NCBI GenBank assembly: GCA_036227345.1
Contig: CP109468.1
Coordinates: 4,154,001 to 4,218,000, forward strand
Source: Streptomyces sp. NBC_01463
GTDB lineage: Bacteria; Actinomycetota; Actinomycetes; Streptomycetales; Streptomycetaceae
Reading direction: 5' to 3'
Length of the DNA stretch: 64,000 bases
Positions 17,066-24,657 of this stretch are shown piece by piece (within the stretch, counting starts at the first letter, position 1; each line of letters begins with the position of its first letter). Under the pieces are notes generated by a model, which searched no databases, was not told the origin of the DNA, and saw only the letters and a list, made by a program, of their open reading frames with translations. The translations under genes were made by a program, and so were the position numbers.

Positions 17066-18336
17066 GGAAGAGCCTCCGGGGCAGGGAACGAATCAAAAGT
17101 GTCGGGTGCGGCGTCCTGGTAGGACGCCTCGTCGCCGTTGACGATGAGCGGGCCGCCGGATGTGCGGTCCCGGTCCCGTGCGGAGCCCGCTTCGGGCAGC
17201 CGCAGGGTGAAGGTGGAGCCCTGTCCCTCCGAGCTCCAGACGGTGACCTCCCCGCCGTGCGAGGCGGCCACGTGCTTGACGATGGCGAGGCCGAGGCCGG
17301 TGCCACCGGTGGCGCGCGAGCGGGCCGGGTCGACGCGGTAGAAGCGTTCGAAGACCCGTTCCCGGTCCTTCTCGGAGATGCCGAAACCCTGGTCGGTCAC
17401 GGCGATCTCGATCTCGTCCCCGCCGGGTACGACCACCCGGCGGACGGCGATGCCGACGCGGGTGCGGGCGGGGCTGTAGTTGACGGCGTTCTCGACGAGG
17501 TTGCCGAGCGCGGCGGCGAGCTGGCCGCGGTTGCCCCATATCCGGAGCTCGGCGGTGCCGCCCGCGGCCATGGTGATCTGCTTGGAGCCGGCCTGCTGCC
17601 GGCAGCGGTCGATGGCCTCGGCGACCAGCTCGTCCACCCGGACCGGTTCGGCGTCCTCCAGCGGGTCGTCGTTCTGCACCCGGGAGAGGTCGATGAGCTC
17701 CTGTACGAGGTTGGTGAGCCTGGTCGCCTCTATCTGCATCCGGCCCGCGAACCGTTCCACCGCCTCCGGATCGTCGGAGGCGTCCATGACGGCCTCCGAG
17801 AGCAGGGACAGCGCACCGGTCGGCGTCTTGAGCTCATGGCTGACGTTGGCGACGAAGTCGCGCCGGACCGCCTCGATGCGGCGGGCCTCGGTGAGGTCCT
17901 CGACCAGCAGCAGCACCAGCCGGGACCCCAGCGGGGCGACCCGGGCGGAGACCGCGAGGGCCTCGCCCCGGCCGGTGCCGCGCCGGGGCAGGTCCAGTTC
18001 GACCTGCCGTATCTCGCCGTCGCGCCGGGTGTCCCTCGCCATGTTCAGCATCGGCTCGACGGCCAGCCGCCCTCCCCTGACCAGTCCCAGCGCATACGCG
18101 GCGGAGCTGGCCTTGACGACGCTGTCGCTCTCGTCGAGCACGACCGCGGAGGAGCTGAGCACGGAAAGGACCGTGTCGACCCCGGGGGGAAGGGGCGTAC
18201 CGCTGTCGGGCCGCAGGGACGTACGCGTGGGTTTCTTCTGTTCGCGCTCGCTCCAGCGGAACGCCAGCATGGCGATCACACCGGTGCACACCCCGGCGAT
18301 CGCTGCAGCTGCGGCGACCGCCGCGTTCACGTCCAT
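17062..18336 (-). CDS. phoR: PhoR, phosphate-sensing histidine kinase
   Basis: A 424-residue membrane sensor kinase for PhoP. It has a single N-terminal membrane helix (about residues 5-26), a PAS-like linker, and a HisKA domain with phospho-acceptor His167 in FVANVSHELKTP. The ATPase domain carries NLVENAVNYSP (N box), VTDQGFGI (G1) and GTGLGLAIVKH (G2). The single helix and short N-terminus are usual for streptomycete PhoR. TAACCT ends 6 nt before the ATG at 18336, suggesting a leaderless mRNA; a GTG at 18330 with GGAGG upstream is an alternative. It is co-translated with phoP. Confidence 0.95.
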   Translation of the reverse strand: MDVNAAVAAAAAIAGVCTGVIAMLAFRWSEREQKKPTRTSLRPDSGTPLPPGVDTVLSVLSSSAVVLDESDSVVKASSAAYALGLVRGGRLAVEPMLNMARDTRRDGEIRQVELDLPRRGTGRGEALAVSARVAPLGSRLVLLLVEDLTEARRIEAVRRDFVANVSHELKTPTGALSLLSEAVMDASDDPEAVERFAGRMQIEATRLTNLVQELIDLSRVQNDDPLEDAEPVRVDELVAEAIDRCRQQAGSKQITMAAGGTAELRIWGNRGQLAAALGNLVENAVNYSPARTRVGIAVRRVVVPGGDEIEIAVTDQGFGISEKDRERVFERFYRVDPARSRATGGTGLGLAIVKHVAASHGGEVTVWSSEGQGSTFTLRLPEAGSARDRDRTSGGPLIVNGDEASYQDAAPDTFDSFPAPEALP

Positions 18337-18409
18337 GCCTCCAGGTTATGCGGCACGGCGGACACTCTCCCAGCCGTCCGGGTGCCTGTCCGAACACTCG
18401 TCGCCCAGA

Positions 18410-18442
18410 GTTCACCGAGGGGCAAGCACCGGTTCACTTGGC
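18410..18442. promoter_or_regulatory. PHO box, three 11-bp direct repeat units
   Basis: GTTCACCGAGG, GGCAAGCACCG and GTTCACTTGGC follow one another exactly at 11-bp spacing. The outer two match the streptomycete PHO repeat GTTCACC and the middle one is degenerate, which is usual. It lies in the divergent phoR/phoU promoter region, so phosphorylated PhoP should control both directions. Confidence 0.9.
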
Positions 18443-18534
18443 CGGTCGGAACCCGACGCGTACGGCCGTCACGGTGGCACCGTGGGGTGCAGAGCTGGCC
18501 CCGGCCTCGGTTCAGGACTGGAGAGGGACATCCC

Positions 18535-19212
18535 ATGCGTGACGCGTACCACGAGGAACTCGACTCGATCGGCGAGGGGCTGGTCGAGATGGCCCGGCTC
18601 GTCGGATCGGCGATCGGCCGGGCGACGACGTCCATGCTCGACGCCGATCTCAAGCTCGCGGAGACGGTGATCGCCGCGGACCAGAAGGTCGACGACCTGC
18701 AGCACGACCTGGAGGCCAGGGCCATCGCACTGCTGGCCCGCCAGCAGCCGGTGGCGACCGATCTGCGGATCGTGGTGACCTCGCTGCGGATGAGCGCCGA
18801 CCTGGAGCGCTCCGGCGACCTCGCCCAGCACGTCGCCAAGCTGGCCCGGCTGCGCTTCCCGCAGTCGGCCGTCCCGCACGACCTGCACGCCACCATCCTG
18901 GAGATGGGCCAGCTCGCGCAGCGCCTGATGGCCAAGGCCGCCGAGGTGATCATCACCAAGGACGTCGACCTGGCGCTCCAGCTGGAGCAGGACGACGACG
19001 AGATGGACCTGCTGCACCGCACGCTGTTCCAGCACCTGATGGACGACCGCTGGAAGCACGGCATCGAGACGGCGGTCGACGTGACGCTGCTCGGCCGCTA
19101 CTACGAGCGGTTCGCCGACCACGCCGTCTCCGTGGCCAAGCGCGTCGTCTACCTGGTGACGGGCGAGCACGCGGACGACATCCAGCAGCCGACACCGGTC
19201 GACGGCGCGTAA
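18535..19212 (+). CDS. phoU: PhoU, phosphate-signalling regulator
   Basis: A 225-residue helical protein with two PhoU repeats. It links phosphate status to the PhoR/PhoP pair and prevents activation when phosphate is plentiful. Typical features are MRDAYHEELDSI, the metal-contact type motifs RMSADLERSGDLAQHV and LLGRYYERFADHAVSVAKRVVYLVTG. GGAGAGGG lies about 8 nt before the ATG. It is divergent from phoRP and downstream of the PHO box. The pst transporter genes are not in this window. Confidence 0.95.
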   Translation: MRDAYHEELDSIGEGLVEMARLVGSAIGRATTSMLDADLKLAETVIAADQKVDDLQHDLEARAIALLARQQPVATDLRIVVTSLRMSADLERSGDLAQHVAKLARLRFPQSAVPHDLHATILEMGQLAQRLMAKAAEVIITKDVDLALQLEQDDDEMDLLHRTLFQHLMDDRWKHGIETAVDVTLLGRYYERFADHAVSVAKRVVYLVTGEHADDIQQPTPVDGA

Positions 19213-19413
19213 CGCTCCACGAAGTCACATAACGGCAGACACGGAACATATCCAGCACATCCGGATACGCACATTCGTTCCTGCGCGTGTGCGCCGTTGA
19301 TGCGCCCGCCCGGGTGGGCATGCAATGGGGTGGGGCGGCACGACTTGTCCGTACGCCCCGGTCGTGGGTCCCGCGCGGGCACACGGCCCTGTCGTACGTC
19401 CTGAGGAGGAACC

Positions 19414-19563
19414 ATGGCCGATTCCCCCACGACCGAACCCCAGCGGGAGACACCCGTCGATGCGGCGCACGGCGGCGTCCTCGGCGCCTGCGGCTGCGGC
19501 TCGGGCTGCGGGTGCGGCTGCCAGTCCGGAGCGCCGTGCCAGTGCGGCGGCTGCTCCGGCTGA
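19414..19563 (+). CDS. Small cysteine-rich, metallothionein-like protein
   Basis: A 49-residue protein translated from an ATG with an excellent GAGGAGGA site 5 nt upstream. The first 23 residues are polar; the C-terminal half holds eight cysteines in CxC, CxCxC and CxC patterns interleaved with Gly and Ser. This composition implies binding of a soft metal (zinc, copper, cadmium) or an iron-sulfur cluster. It is not a member of the SmtA or MymT families I know, though MymT-like brevity is similar. A terminator follows. Function is inferred from composition only. Confidence 0.65.
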   Translation: MADSPTTEPQRETPVDAAHGGVLGACGCGSGCGCGCQSGAPCQCGGCSG

Positions 19564-19571
19564 CCGGCGCC

Positions 19572-19608
19572 GGGGCGCCCCCGCGGAAGTCTCCGCGCGG
19601 GGCGCCCC
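19572..19608. terminator. Terminator hairpin between convergent genes
   Basis: GGGGCGCCCCCGCGGA (19572-19587) pairs with TCCGCGCGGGGCGCCCC (19592-19608) with a single bulged base. Confidence 0.75.
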
Positions 19609-19629
19609 ATTCCGCGTCCCGGCCGGCCC

Positions 19630-20961
19630 TCAGGCCATCCGCTCCACGGCGGGCTCCGGCCCGGTGGTCCCGGCGACGATCCCGTCCGCCGCACCAGCGG
19701 GCCCGCTCTCCACGACCGCGGGGACCGCGGCCGCCCCCTCCTTCGGCAGGCTCCGCATCAGCAGCCAGTAGCCGAGGGCCGCCAGGGTGCCCAGTACCGC
19801 GCACGTCCCCCACAGCCAGCCGGCCCCGAAGTGGTCGATCACCACACCGGACATCAGCGGGGCGACGAGTGCGGCGGCCGACCACGACAGGGTGTACATG
19901 CCCTGGTAGCGGCCCCGGCCGTGGGCCGGCGAGAGCCGGACGACCAGGCCGTTCTGCACGGGCGCGTTGACGATCTCGGCGACGGTCCAGACGCAGATGG
20001 TCAGCGCGTAGACCGCGACCGATCCGGCGAAGGCGGTCAGCCCGAAGCCGTACCCGGCGAGCAGCGACGACACGATGAGCAGCCGGCGAGGGTCGCGGCT
20101 CTGGATGAACCGGGTGACCGGGATCTGCAGGACCACGATCAGTACGCCGTTGACGGCGACCGCCGTACCGAAGTCGGAGCTGCTGAACCCGTCCGCCCCC
20201 ATGGCCACCGGCAGCCCCACGTACCCCTGCTGGAAGATCAGGGCGATCACGAACGACAGCCCGACGACCCCCATGAACCGCCCGTCGCGCAGCACCGTCC
20301 CCAGCCGTACGTCGTCGGAGGCGACGGCTGCGGAGGCGTTGCCCGGCACCGCGGACACGGTCTTCCGCGGCCGGGACTCGGGCACCTTCATGAAGACGAC
20401 GACCGCGCAGACCAGCGTCATCACCGCCTCGGCGACGAAGCCCGCGAGATAGCTGTACTCGGCGACGAAGCCGGCCCCCGCGGACGAGACCGCGAACCCG
20501 AGGTTGATCGCCCAGTAGTTGAGCGAGAAGGCCCGCACCCGGTCCTTCGCCGGAACGATGTCGGCGATCATCGCCTGGACGGCCGGACGCGAGGCGTTGC
20601 TCGCCATGCCGACGACGAAGGCGACGGCGGCGATCGCCACCGGATGGACCATGAAGCCGAGCACGGCGACCGACACGGCGGTCGAGACCTGCGCGGCCAG
20701 CATCGTGGGCCGCCGGCCGATCCGGTCCGTCATCACCCCGGCCCCCAGCGAGGAGACGACCCCGCCGAGCCCGTGCAGGGCGGCGACCAGACCGGCGTAC
20801 GAGGCGGAGTAGCCCCGGTCCAGGGTCAGGTACAGGGCCATGAAGGTGGCGACGAACGCCCCGAGGCGGTTGACCAGCGTGCTGGTCCACAGCCACCAGA
20901 ACTCCCTGGGGAGACCGGACACGGTTTCACGGGCAGCCCGTCTGAGACCGGCGACAGGCAT
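19630..20961 (-). CDS. Major facilitator superfamily transporter, MdtH-like
   Basis: A 443-residue transporter with about 12 membrane helices. The MFS signature between helices 2 and 3 is visible as [16 protein letters not shown], and a second copy region as [12 protein letters not shown]. The organisation ([18 protein letters not shown] at the N-terminus) is like the MdtH/YajR drug or metabolite efflux group. ATG 20961 follows GGGGGGAA; the longer frame to 21054 is less likely. The exported compound is unknown. Confidence 0.85.
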   Translation of the reverse strand: MPVAGLRRAARETVSGLPREFWWLWTSTLVNRLGAFVATFMALYLTLDRGYSASYAGLVAALHGLGGVVSSLGAGVMTDRIGRRPTMLAAQVSTAVSVAVLGFMVHPVAIAAVAFVVGMASNASRPAVQAMIADIVPAKDRVRAFSLNYWAINLGFAVSSAGAGFVAEYSYLAGFVAEAVMTLVCAVVVFMKVPESRPRKTVSAVPGNASAAVASDDVRLGTVLRDGRFMGVVGLSFVIALIFQQGYVGLPVAMGADGFSSSDFGTAVAVNGVLIVVLQIPVTRFIQSRDPRRLLIVSSLLAGYGFGLTAFAGSVAVYALTICVWTVAEIVNAPVQNGLVVRLSPAHGRGRYQGMYTLSWSAAALVAPLMSGVVIDHFGAGWLWGTCAVLGTLAALGYWLLMRSLPKEGAAAVPAVVESGPAGAADGIVAGTTGPEPAVERMA

Positions 20962-21154
20962 GTGGGTTCCCCCCGGGACGTACGGATCGAAGACCGACGG
21001 TAAGAGGCCCGCCAGCCGTCCGAACATTACAAATCCGGGATTCCGGCCTGCCACTCATTTGACGGCAGCCGTCAATCGGCGCCGCCGCCGCCCCACCTGT
21101 CCGCCCTGTGGCCGGGCGCGCGCTGCCCGTACGGGTTCGATTACGCTCGGACCC

Positions 21155-21913
21155 ATGGCCGACGCACCGTACAAGCTGATCCTCCTCCGCCACGGCGAGA
21201 GCGAATGGAACGCGAAGAACCTGTTCACCGGATGGGTGGACGTCAACCTCACCGAGAAGGGCGAGAAGGAGGCGGTCCGCGGCGGTGAGCTGCTCAAGGA
21301 CGCCGGCCTGCTCCCCGATGTACTGCACACCTCGCTCCAGAAGCGCGCGATCCGCACCGCCCAGCTCGCGCTGGAGTCCGCGGACCGTCACTGGATCCCC
21401 GTCCACCGCTCCTGGCGGCTGAACGAGCGCCACTACGGCGCCCTGCAGGGCAAGGACAAGGCGCAGACGCTCGCCGAGTTCGGCGAGGAGCAGTTCATGC
21501 TCTGGCGCCGCTCCTACGACACCCCGCCGCCCGCCCTCGAGGACGGCACCGAGTTCTCCCAGAGCGACGACGCGCGCTACGCGACGATCCCGCCGGAGCT
21601 GCGCCCGCGCACGGAGTGCCTGAAGGACGTCGTCGACCGCATGCTGCCGTACTGGTACGACGGCATCGTCCCGGACCTCCTCGCCGGCAAGACCGTCCTG
21701 ATCGCCGCCCACGGCAACAGCCTCCGGGCCCTGGTCAAGCACCTCGACGGCGTCTCCGACGCCGACATCGCGGGCCTGAACATCCCGACGGGCATCCCGC
21801 TCGCCTACGAACTGGACGAGAACTTCCGTCCGTTGAAGCCGGGCGGCACCTACCTCGACCCGGACGCGGCGAAGGCCGCCATCGAGGCCGTGAAGAACCA
21901 GGGCAAGAAGTAG
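21155..21913 (+). CDS. gpmA: 2,3-bisphosphoglycerate-dependent phosphoglycerate mutase
   Basis: A 252-residue glycolytic enzyme interconverting 3- and 2-phosphoglycerate. It shows the RHGESEWN catalytic loop with phosphorylated His13, [25 protein letters not shown] (acid residue), and the second catalytic His in [14 protein letters not shown]. Length fits the dPGM family. TACGCT at 21142-21147 lies 7 nt before the ATG, so the mRNA is probably leaderless. A strong terminator follows. Confidence 0.96.
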   Translation: MADAPYKLILLRHGESEWNAKNLFTGWVDVNLTEKGEKEAVRGGELLKDAGLLPDVLHTSLQKRAIRTAQLALESADRHWIPVHRSWRLNERHYGALQGKDKAQTLAEFGEEQFMLWRRSYDTPPPALEDGTEFSQSDDARYATIPPELRPRTECLKDVVDRMLPYWYDGIVPDLLAGKTVLIAAHGNSLRALVKHLDGVSDADIAGLNIPTGIPLAYELDENFRPLKPGGTYLDPDAAKAAIEAVKNQGKK

Positions 21914-21928
21914 CGGACAGCCCCGAAG

Positions 21929-21967
21929 AAGCCCCCTGCCCGCGGATGCTCCGCGGGCAGGGGGCTT
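21929..21967 (+). terminator. gpmA terminator, 18-bp perfect stem
   Basis: AAGCCCCCTGCCCGCGGA and its complement flank TGC, followed by a short T-rich stretch. Confidence 0.9.
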
Positions 21968-21996
21968 TCTTGGTCTACCGGGTCGCGCTGTGGGGA

Positions 21997-22350
21997 TCAG
22001 GTGCGGCGGTGGCTCCGGTAGTAGCCGCCGACCTGCTCGTGGTAGCCGGCGTCACCGACGTGCTTGTCCTTGTCGAATTCCGGGGAATGCTTGATCTGGT
22101 CCTTGGTCAGGTCGACAAAGACCTTCCGCTGCTCGGTGTCCACGGTGAGTACCGTGCCCGCCGGCAGCAGGACGTGCTTTCCGAAGATCCAGACACCGGT
22201 ATCCACAACGAGATACGAGGAGTTGACTTCGTCCGAGTGCTTGTCGACCGATCCGATACTTCCGTCGGTCGCCTCTACCTTGTAGCCGATCAGGTCAGCG
22301 CCCGCGGTGTGGCCGGCGGCCGGCTGATAGCCCCAAATGTTGTCACTCAT
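21997..22350 (-). CDS. PRC-barrel domain protein
   Basis: A 117-residue soluble protein with a PRC-barrel in the first 75 residues (DLIGYKVEATDGSIGSVDKHS, SSYLVVDTGVWIFGKHVLLPAGTV). This fold is shared with RimM and photosynthetic reaction-centre H subunits. The C-terminal part is rich in charged residues, Tyr and His (HEQVGGYYRSHRR). Such proteins in streptomycetes often belong to the SigB osmotic-stress group, but I could not find a clear SigB promoter here. AAGGAG precedes the ATG. Confidence 0.85.
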   Translation of the reverse strand: MSDNIWGYQPAAGHTAGADLIGYKVEATDGSIGSVDKHSDEVNSSYLVVDTGVWIFGKHVLLPAGTVLTVDTEQRKVFVDLTKDQIKHSPEFDKDKHVGDAGYHEQVGGYYRSHRRT

Positions 22351-22573
22351 GGAAAAACAGCTCCTTCTTCGAGATTCTGCGCCCCTCCACCGGATAGTCC
22401 GGGGAGTCGCGTCTTGGTGCTGACCGAAAGGCCGGCACCCTCTCGGAAGATCGCCTGCCCTGCATCAAGAGCCCTACACACGTTCGCGGCAGAAGAAGCT
22501 CCGGGCCCTGTGGCGACGGGCGTCACGGCCCTGGTCCCGGCTCCGGGCCCAGCACCCTTTTCGCTGGAGCGCG

Positions 22574-22626
22574 CAATAACGCGGGGTGGGCCACGACGAA
22601 TTGTCGTGGCCCACCCCGCGTTATTG
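22574..22626 (-). terminator. Very strong terminator, 24-bp perfect stem
   Basis: Arms 22574-22597 and 22603-22626 (core AACGCGGGGTGGGCCACGAC) are exact complements around GAATT, just after the stop of the small hydrophobic gene. Confidence 0.9.
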
Positions 22627-22648
22627 TGCGGTCAGTCTTCATGCCGCG

Positions 22649-22819
22649 TCACCACCGGTACCAGCGGCCTCGCTTACCGCCGGATGCGGTCGGACGGATA
22701 ACGAATCCGAGCAGCCACACCACCAGCACGATGACGGCTATCCACCACAGAGCCTTCAGTGCGAAACCGGCACCGAAGAGAAGCAGCGCGAGCAGAAGAA
22801 CAAGAATGATAGGAACCAT
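22649..22819 (-). CDS. Small hydrophobic membrane protein (lmo0937-like)
   Basis: A 56-residue protein with two membrane segments, VPIILVLLLALLLFGAGFAL and LWWIAVIVLVVWLLGFV, and a basic tail (GGKRGRW). The second segment has the W-x-I-A-V-x-L-V-x-W-L-L-G pattern of the lmo0937/hydrophobic-protein group, commonly stress-induced. The ATG at 22819 is preceded by GGAGG at 9 nt. The adjacent PRC-barrel gene, also on the minus strand, supports a stress role; this is inference. Confidence 0.8.
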   Translation of the reverse strand: MVPIILVLLLALLLFGAGFALKALWWIAVIVLVVWLLGFVIRPTASGGKRGRWYRW

Positions 22820-23000
22820 GGGTATCAACCTCCGAGGCGTCATGTGCCCCGGTATTCGCGCCCTACTCACCCCGGGTCCACAAGTTCGCCGCAAAGCCCG
22901 TTCCGTGTGTGGTGGTTCGCGGTACCGGCGTGGCCGGACGTGACGCGCCTCACTCGCCGTCGTACCCTGTGGCGCATGCGGGGAGAGCGGGGAGAGAGCC

Positions 23001-23249
23001 ATGAGTGAGCCCCTGAAGACCTTTGTCGGCGGCGCCGAGGTCGAGGTGCCCAACAGCATCCCGGCCATCCGTGACGCCCTGCCCGAGGCGAGACGCGAGG
23101 AGTTCGACCACGCGATCAACGAGGCCGGGGTGCACGAGATCCAGTCCGTGATGCGGCACTGGATGCTGGAGGCCGTACCCGATCCGGAGGCCGAGCGGAT
23201 CCTGGACCGGCTGGCGCAGGACGAGGCCGAGAGGCGGAGCGTCGCTTGA
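23001..23249 (+). CDS. Candidate antitoxin, small acidic helical protein
   Basis: An 82-residue protein, predicted mostly helical and acidic (SIPAIRDALPEARREEFDHAI, PDPEAERILDRLAQDEAERR). The pattern resembles DUF6247-type antitoxins found in streptomycetes. It is followed, with a 4-bp overlap, by a small RelE-like gene, the usual antitoxin-toxin order. GGGGAGAG lies before the ATG. The pairing is an inference from size, order and overlap. Confidence 0.6.
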   Translation: MSEPLKTFVGGAEVEVPNSIPAIRDALPEARREEFDHAINEAGVHEIQSVMRHWMLEAVPDPEAERILDRLAQDEAERRSVA

Positions 23250-23488
23250 GCTTCCGCATCTCCTACGCGCCGCCCGCCGACGACACCCTGGCCAAGATGC
23301 GGGACGGCGACACCTTCCGGGACGAGATGGCGCGCACGCTGGGCCGGGACCCGTACGGGCACGCCTCGTCCGCCGTCAAGAGTGAGCACGATCGCCGTGA
23401 GGCCACGGTCGCCGGGGCGATCGTGCTCTATTACGTCTCCGGATCGGTCCTCACCGTCACCGTGGTGCGGCTCGTCCCGCTGCCCTGA
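23246..23488 (+). CDS. Candidate RelE/ParE-like toxin
   Basis: An 80-residue protein beginning with TTG overlapping the upstream stop (TTGA). The order of elements, helical N-terminal half (PADDTLAKMRDGDTF) then strands (VAGAIVLYYVSGSVLTVTVVRLV), fits a RelE/ParE-type barrel, in which the last strands carry the inhibitory residues. No catalytic set typical of RelE is obvious apart from basic residues near KSEHDRR. It ends 7 bp from the next, convergent gene. Confidence 0.55.
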   Translation: MSFRISYAPPADDTLAKMRDGDTFRDEMARTLGRDPYGHASSAVKSEHDRREATVAGAIVLYYVSGSVLTVTVVRLVPLP

Positions 23489-23495
23489 CCGCGCT

Positions 23496-24293
23496 TCAGG
23501 CGAGCTTGGCGGCCTGGGCGTCGATCACGGCGGTCGGCAGCTCGAAGTCGCCGCCCGCGCCGGCCGCGCCCAGGTTGAGCGAGGTCAGCGAGGCGACCGT
23601 GGCGCCCTGACGGATCTCGATCAGCTTCATCGCACTCTTCTCGCCCTCCGCCTCGACCGTCACCGACCAGGCCACGGCCTCCTCGCCGCCCTTGACCGGC
23701 ACCTCCGCGATCTTGACGATCTTCTGCTTCGAGCCGGCCGCGGTGAGCGTGAAGCCGGAGGCGCACTCGGTCGCGGCGGTCCGCAGGCCCGACAGCGTCT
23801 TCTCGGCGCCCCCGTCCTCGTACGAGGCGAGGGTGACGAGCGTCGTCGTGATGTCGAAGGCGGCCTTGAAGGCCTCCGCCGGGTCGTCGCTCTCCTTGTC
23901 GCCGCCCTTCTTCGGCTCGCTGACCACCTTGCGCTGTGTGGACGCGGCCGGCTGTCCGGCCTTGGCGCCCATCAGGGCGTCGGCGAAGGCGTCACAGGCC
24001 GCCTTGTCCGTGGTGACGTCGTCCCCCGAGATCGCGTCGGCGGGACCGGCCTTGGCGATCTTGTGGCCCTTGACGTCGCCCTGCGCCAGCGAGACCTTCT
24101 CCAGCTCGGCCGCGCTCAGCGCCTTCGCGCCGGCCTTGTCCGCGGGCTTCGCGGACGAGGAGGCGCCCGCCTTGCCGCTGTCCTTGTTCGCCGCGTCGCC
24201 GTCCGCGGTGTCCGAACCGCAGGCGGCGGTGAGGAGGGCCAGGGACATCACGGTGGCGGCAACGGCGGTACGGCGTATGGCAGTGGGTCGCAT
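23496..24293 (-). CDS. Lipoprotein of unknown function
   Basis: A 265-residue lipoprotein: signal TAVAATVMSLALLTAAC with Cys25 as the lipidation site, a Lys/Ala/Ser linker to about residue 60, then a globular domain with a conserved-looking Cys pair (DKAACDAFADAL and TAATECASGF). It resembles soluble lipoproteins of actinobacteria with a PknH-sensor-like fold, though I cannot assign it. ATG 24293 follows AAGGACGG; a longer frame to 24314 is possible. No partner gene is adjacent. Confidence 0.75.
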   Translation of the reverse strand: MRPTAIRRTAVAATVMSLALLTAACGSDTADGDAANKDSGKAGASSSAKPADKAGAKALSAAELEKVSLAQGDVKGHKIAKAGPADAISGDDVTTDKAACDAFADALMGAKAGQPAASTQRKVVSEPKKGGDKESDDPAEAFKAAFDITTTLVTLASYEDGGAEKTLSGLRTAATECASGFTLTAAGSKQKIVKIAEVPVKGGEEAVAWSVTVEAEGEKSAMKLIEIRQGATVASLTSLNLGAAGAGGDFELPTAVIDAQAAKLA

Positions 24294-24657
24294 GGCCCGT
24301 CCTTCTTGTCTCAAGGTGTTTCGCCCGCACGAGAGCGGCCGCCACCGGGTTCGGCGCGGCTGTGGGGTCGTGGGGGTTTGCCAACTCTATGAGCACGCTG
24401 TGGTTTGGCGATCCGTCAAAGCGGGCATCGCACGTGATCGTGACGACGTCGTGATCACTCCGGCAGGGCCCTGAACGGGGCATCCGGCACAAACGGCAGC
24501 AACCCGCGCCGGAAGACGTCCGGGGAGCAGCTGGAGTGGACGTGGAACGAGGTGGTGCCGCAGCTCGAAGCGGCGCTCGGTGAGGTGGAGTCGGCACTGC
24601 GCGGACGAGGGACCCCGGACAGGGCCCGAGGGCCGCGGCAGCGCCGGCTCCCGTTCC
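24294..24657. other. Intergenic region with a protein-like fragment, possible gene remnant
   Basis: In the plus frame from about 24444 to 24620 the translation includes a very protein-like helix (GEQLEWTWNEVVPQLEAALG) but has no start codon with a ribosome-binding site. In a different frame, an ATG at 24389 opens only 21 codons (MSTLWFGDPSKR...). The two could be pieces of one frameshifted gene. Otherwise the region holds the promoter of the lipoprotein gene at its left edge. Confidence 0.25.
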
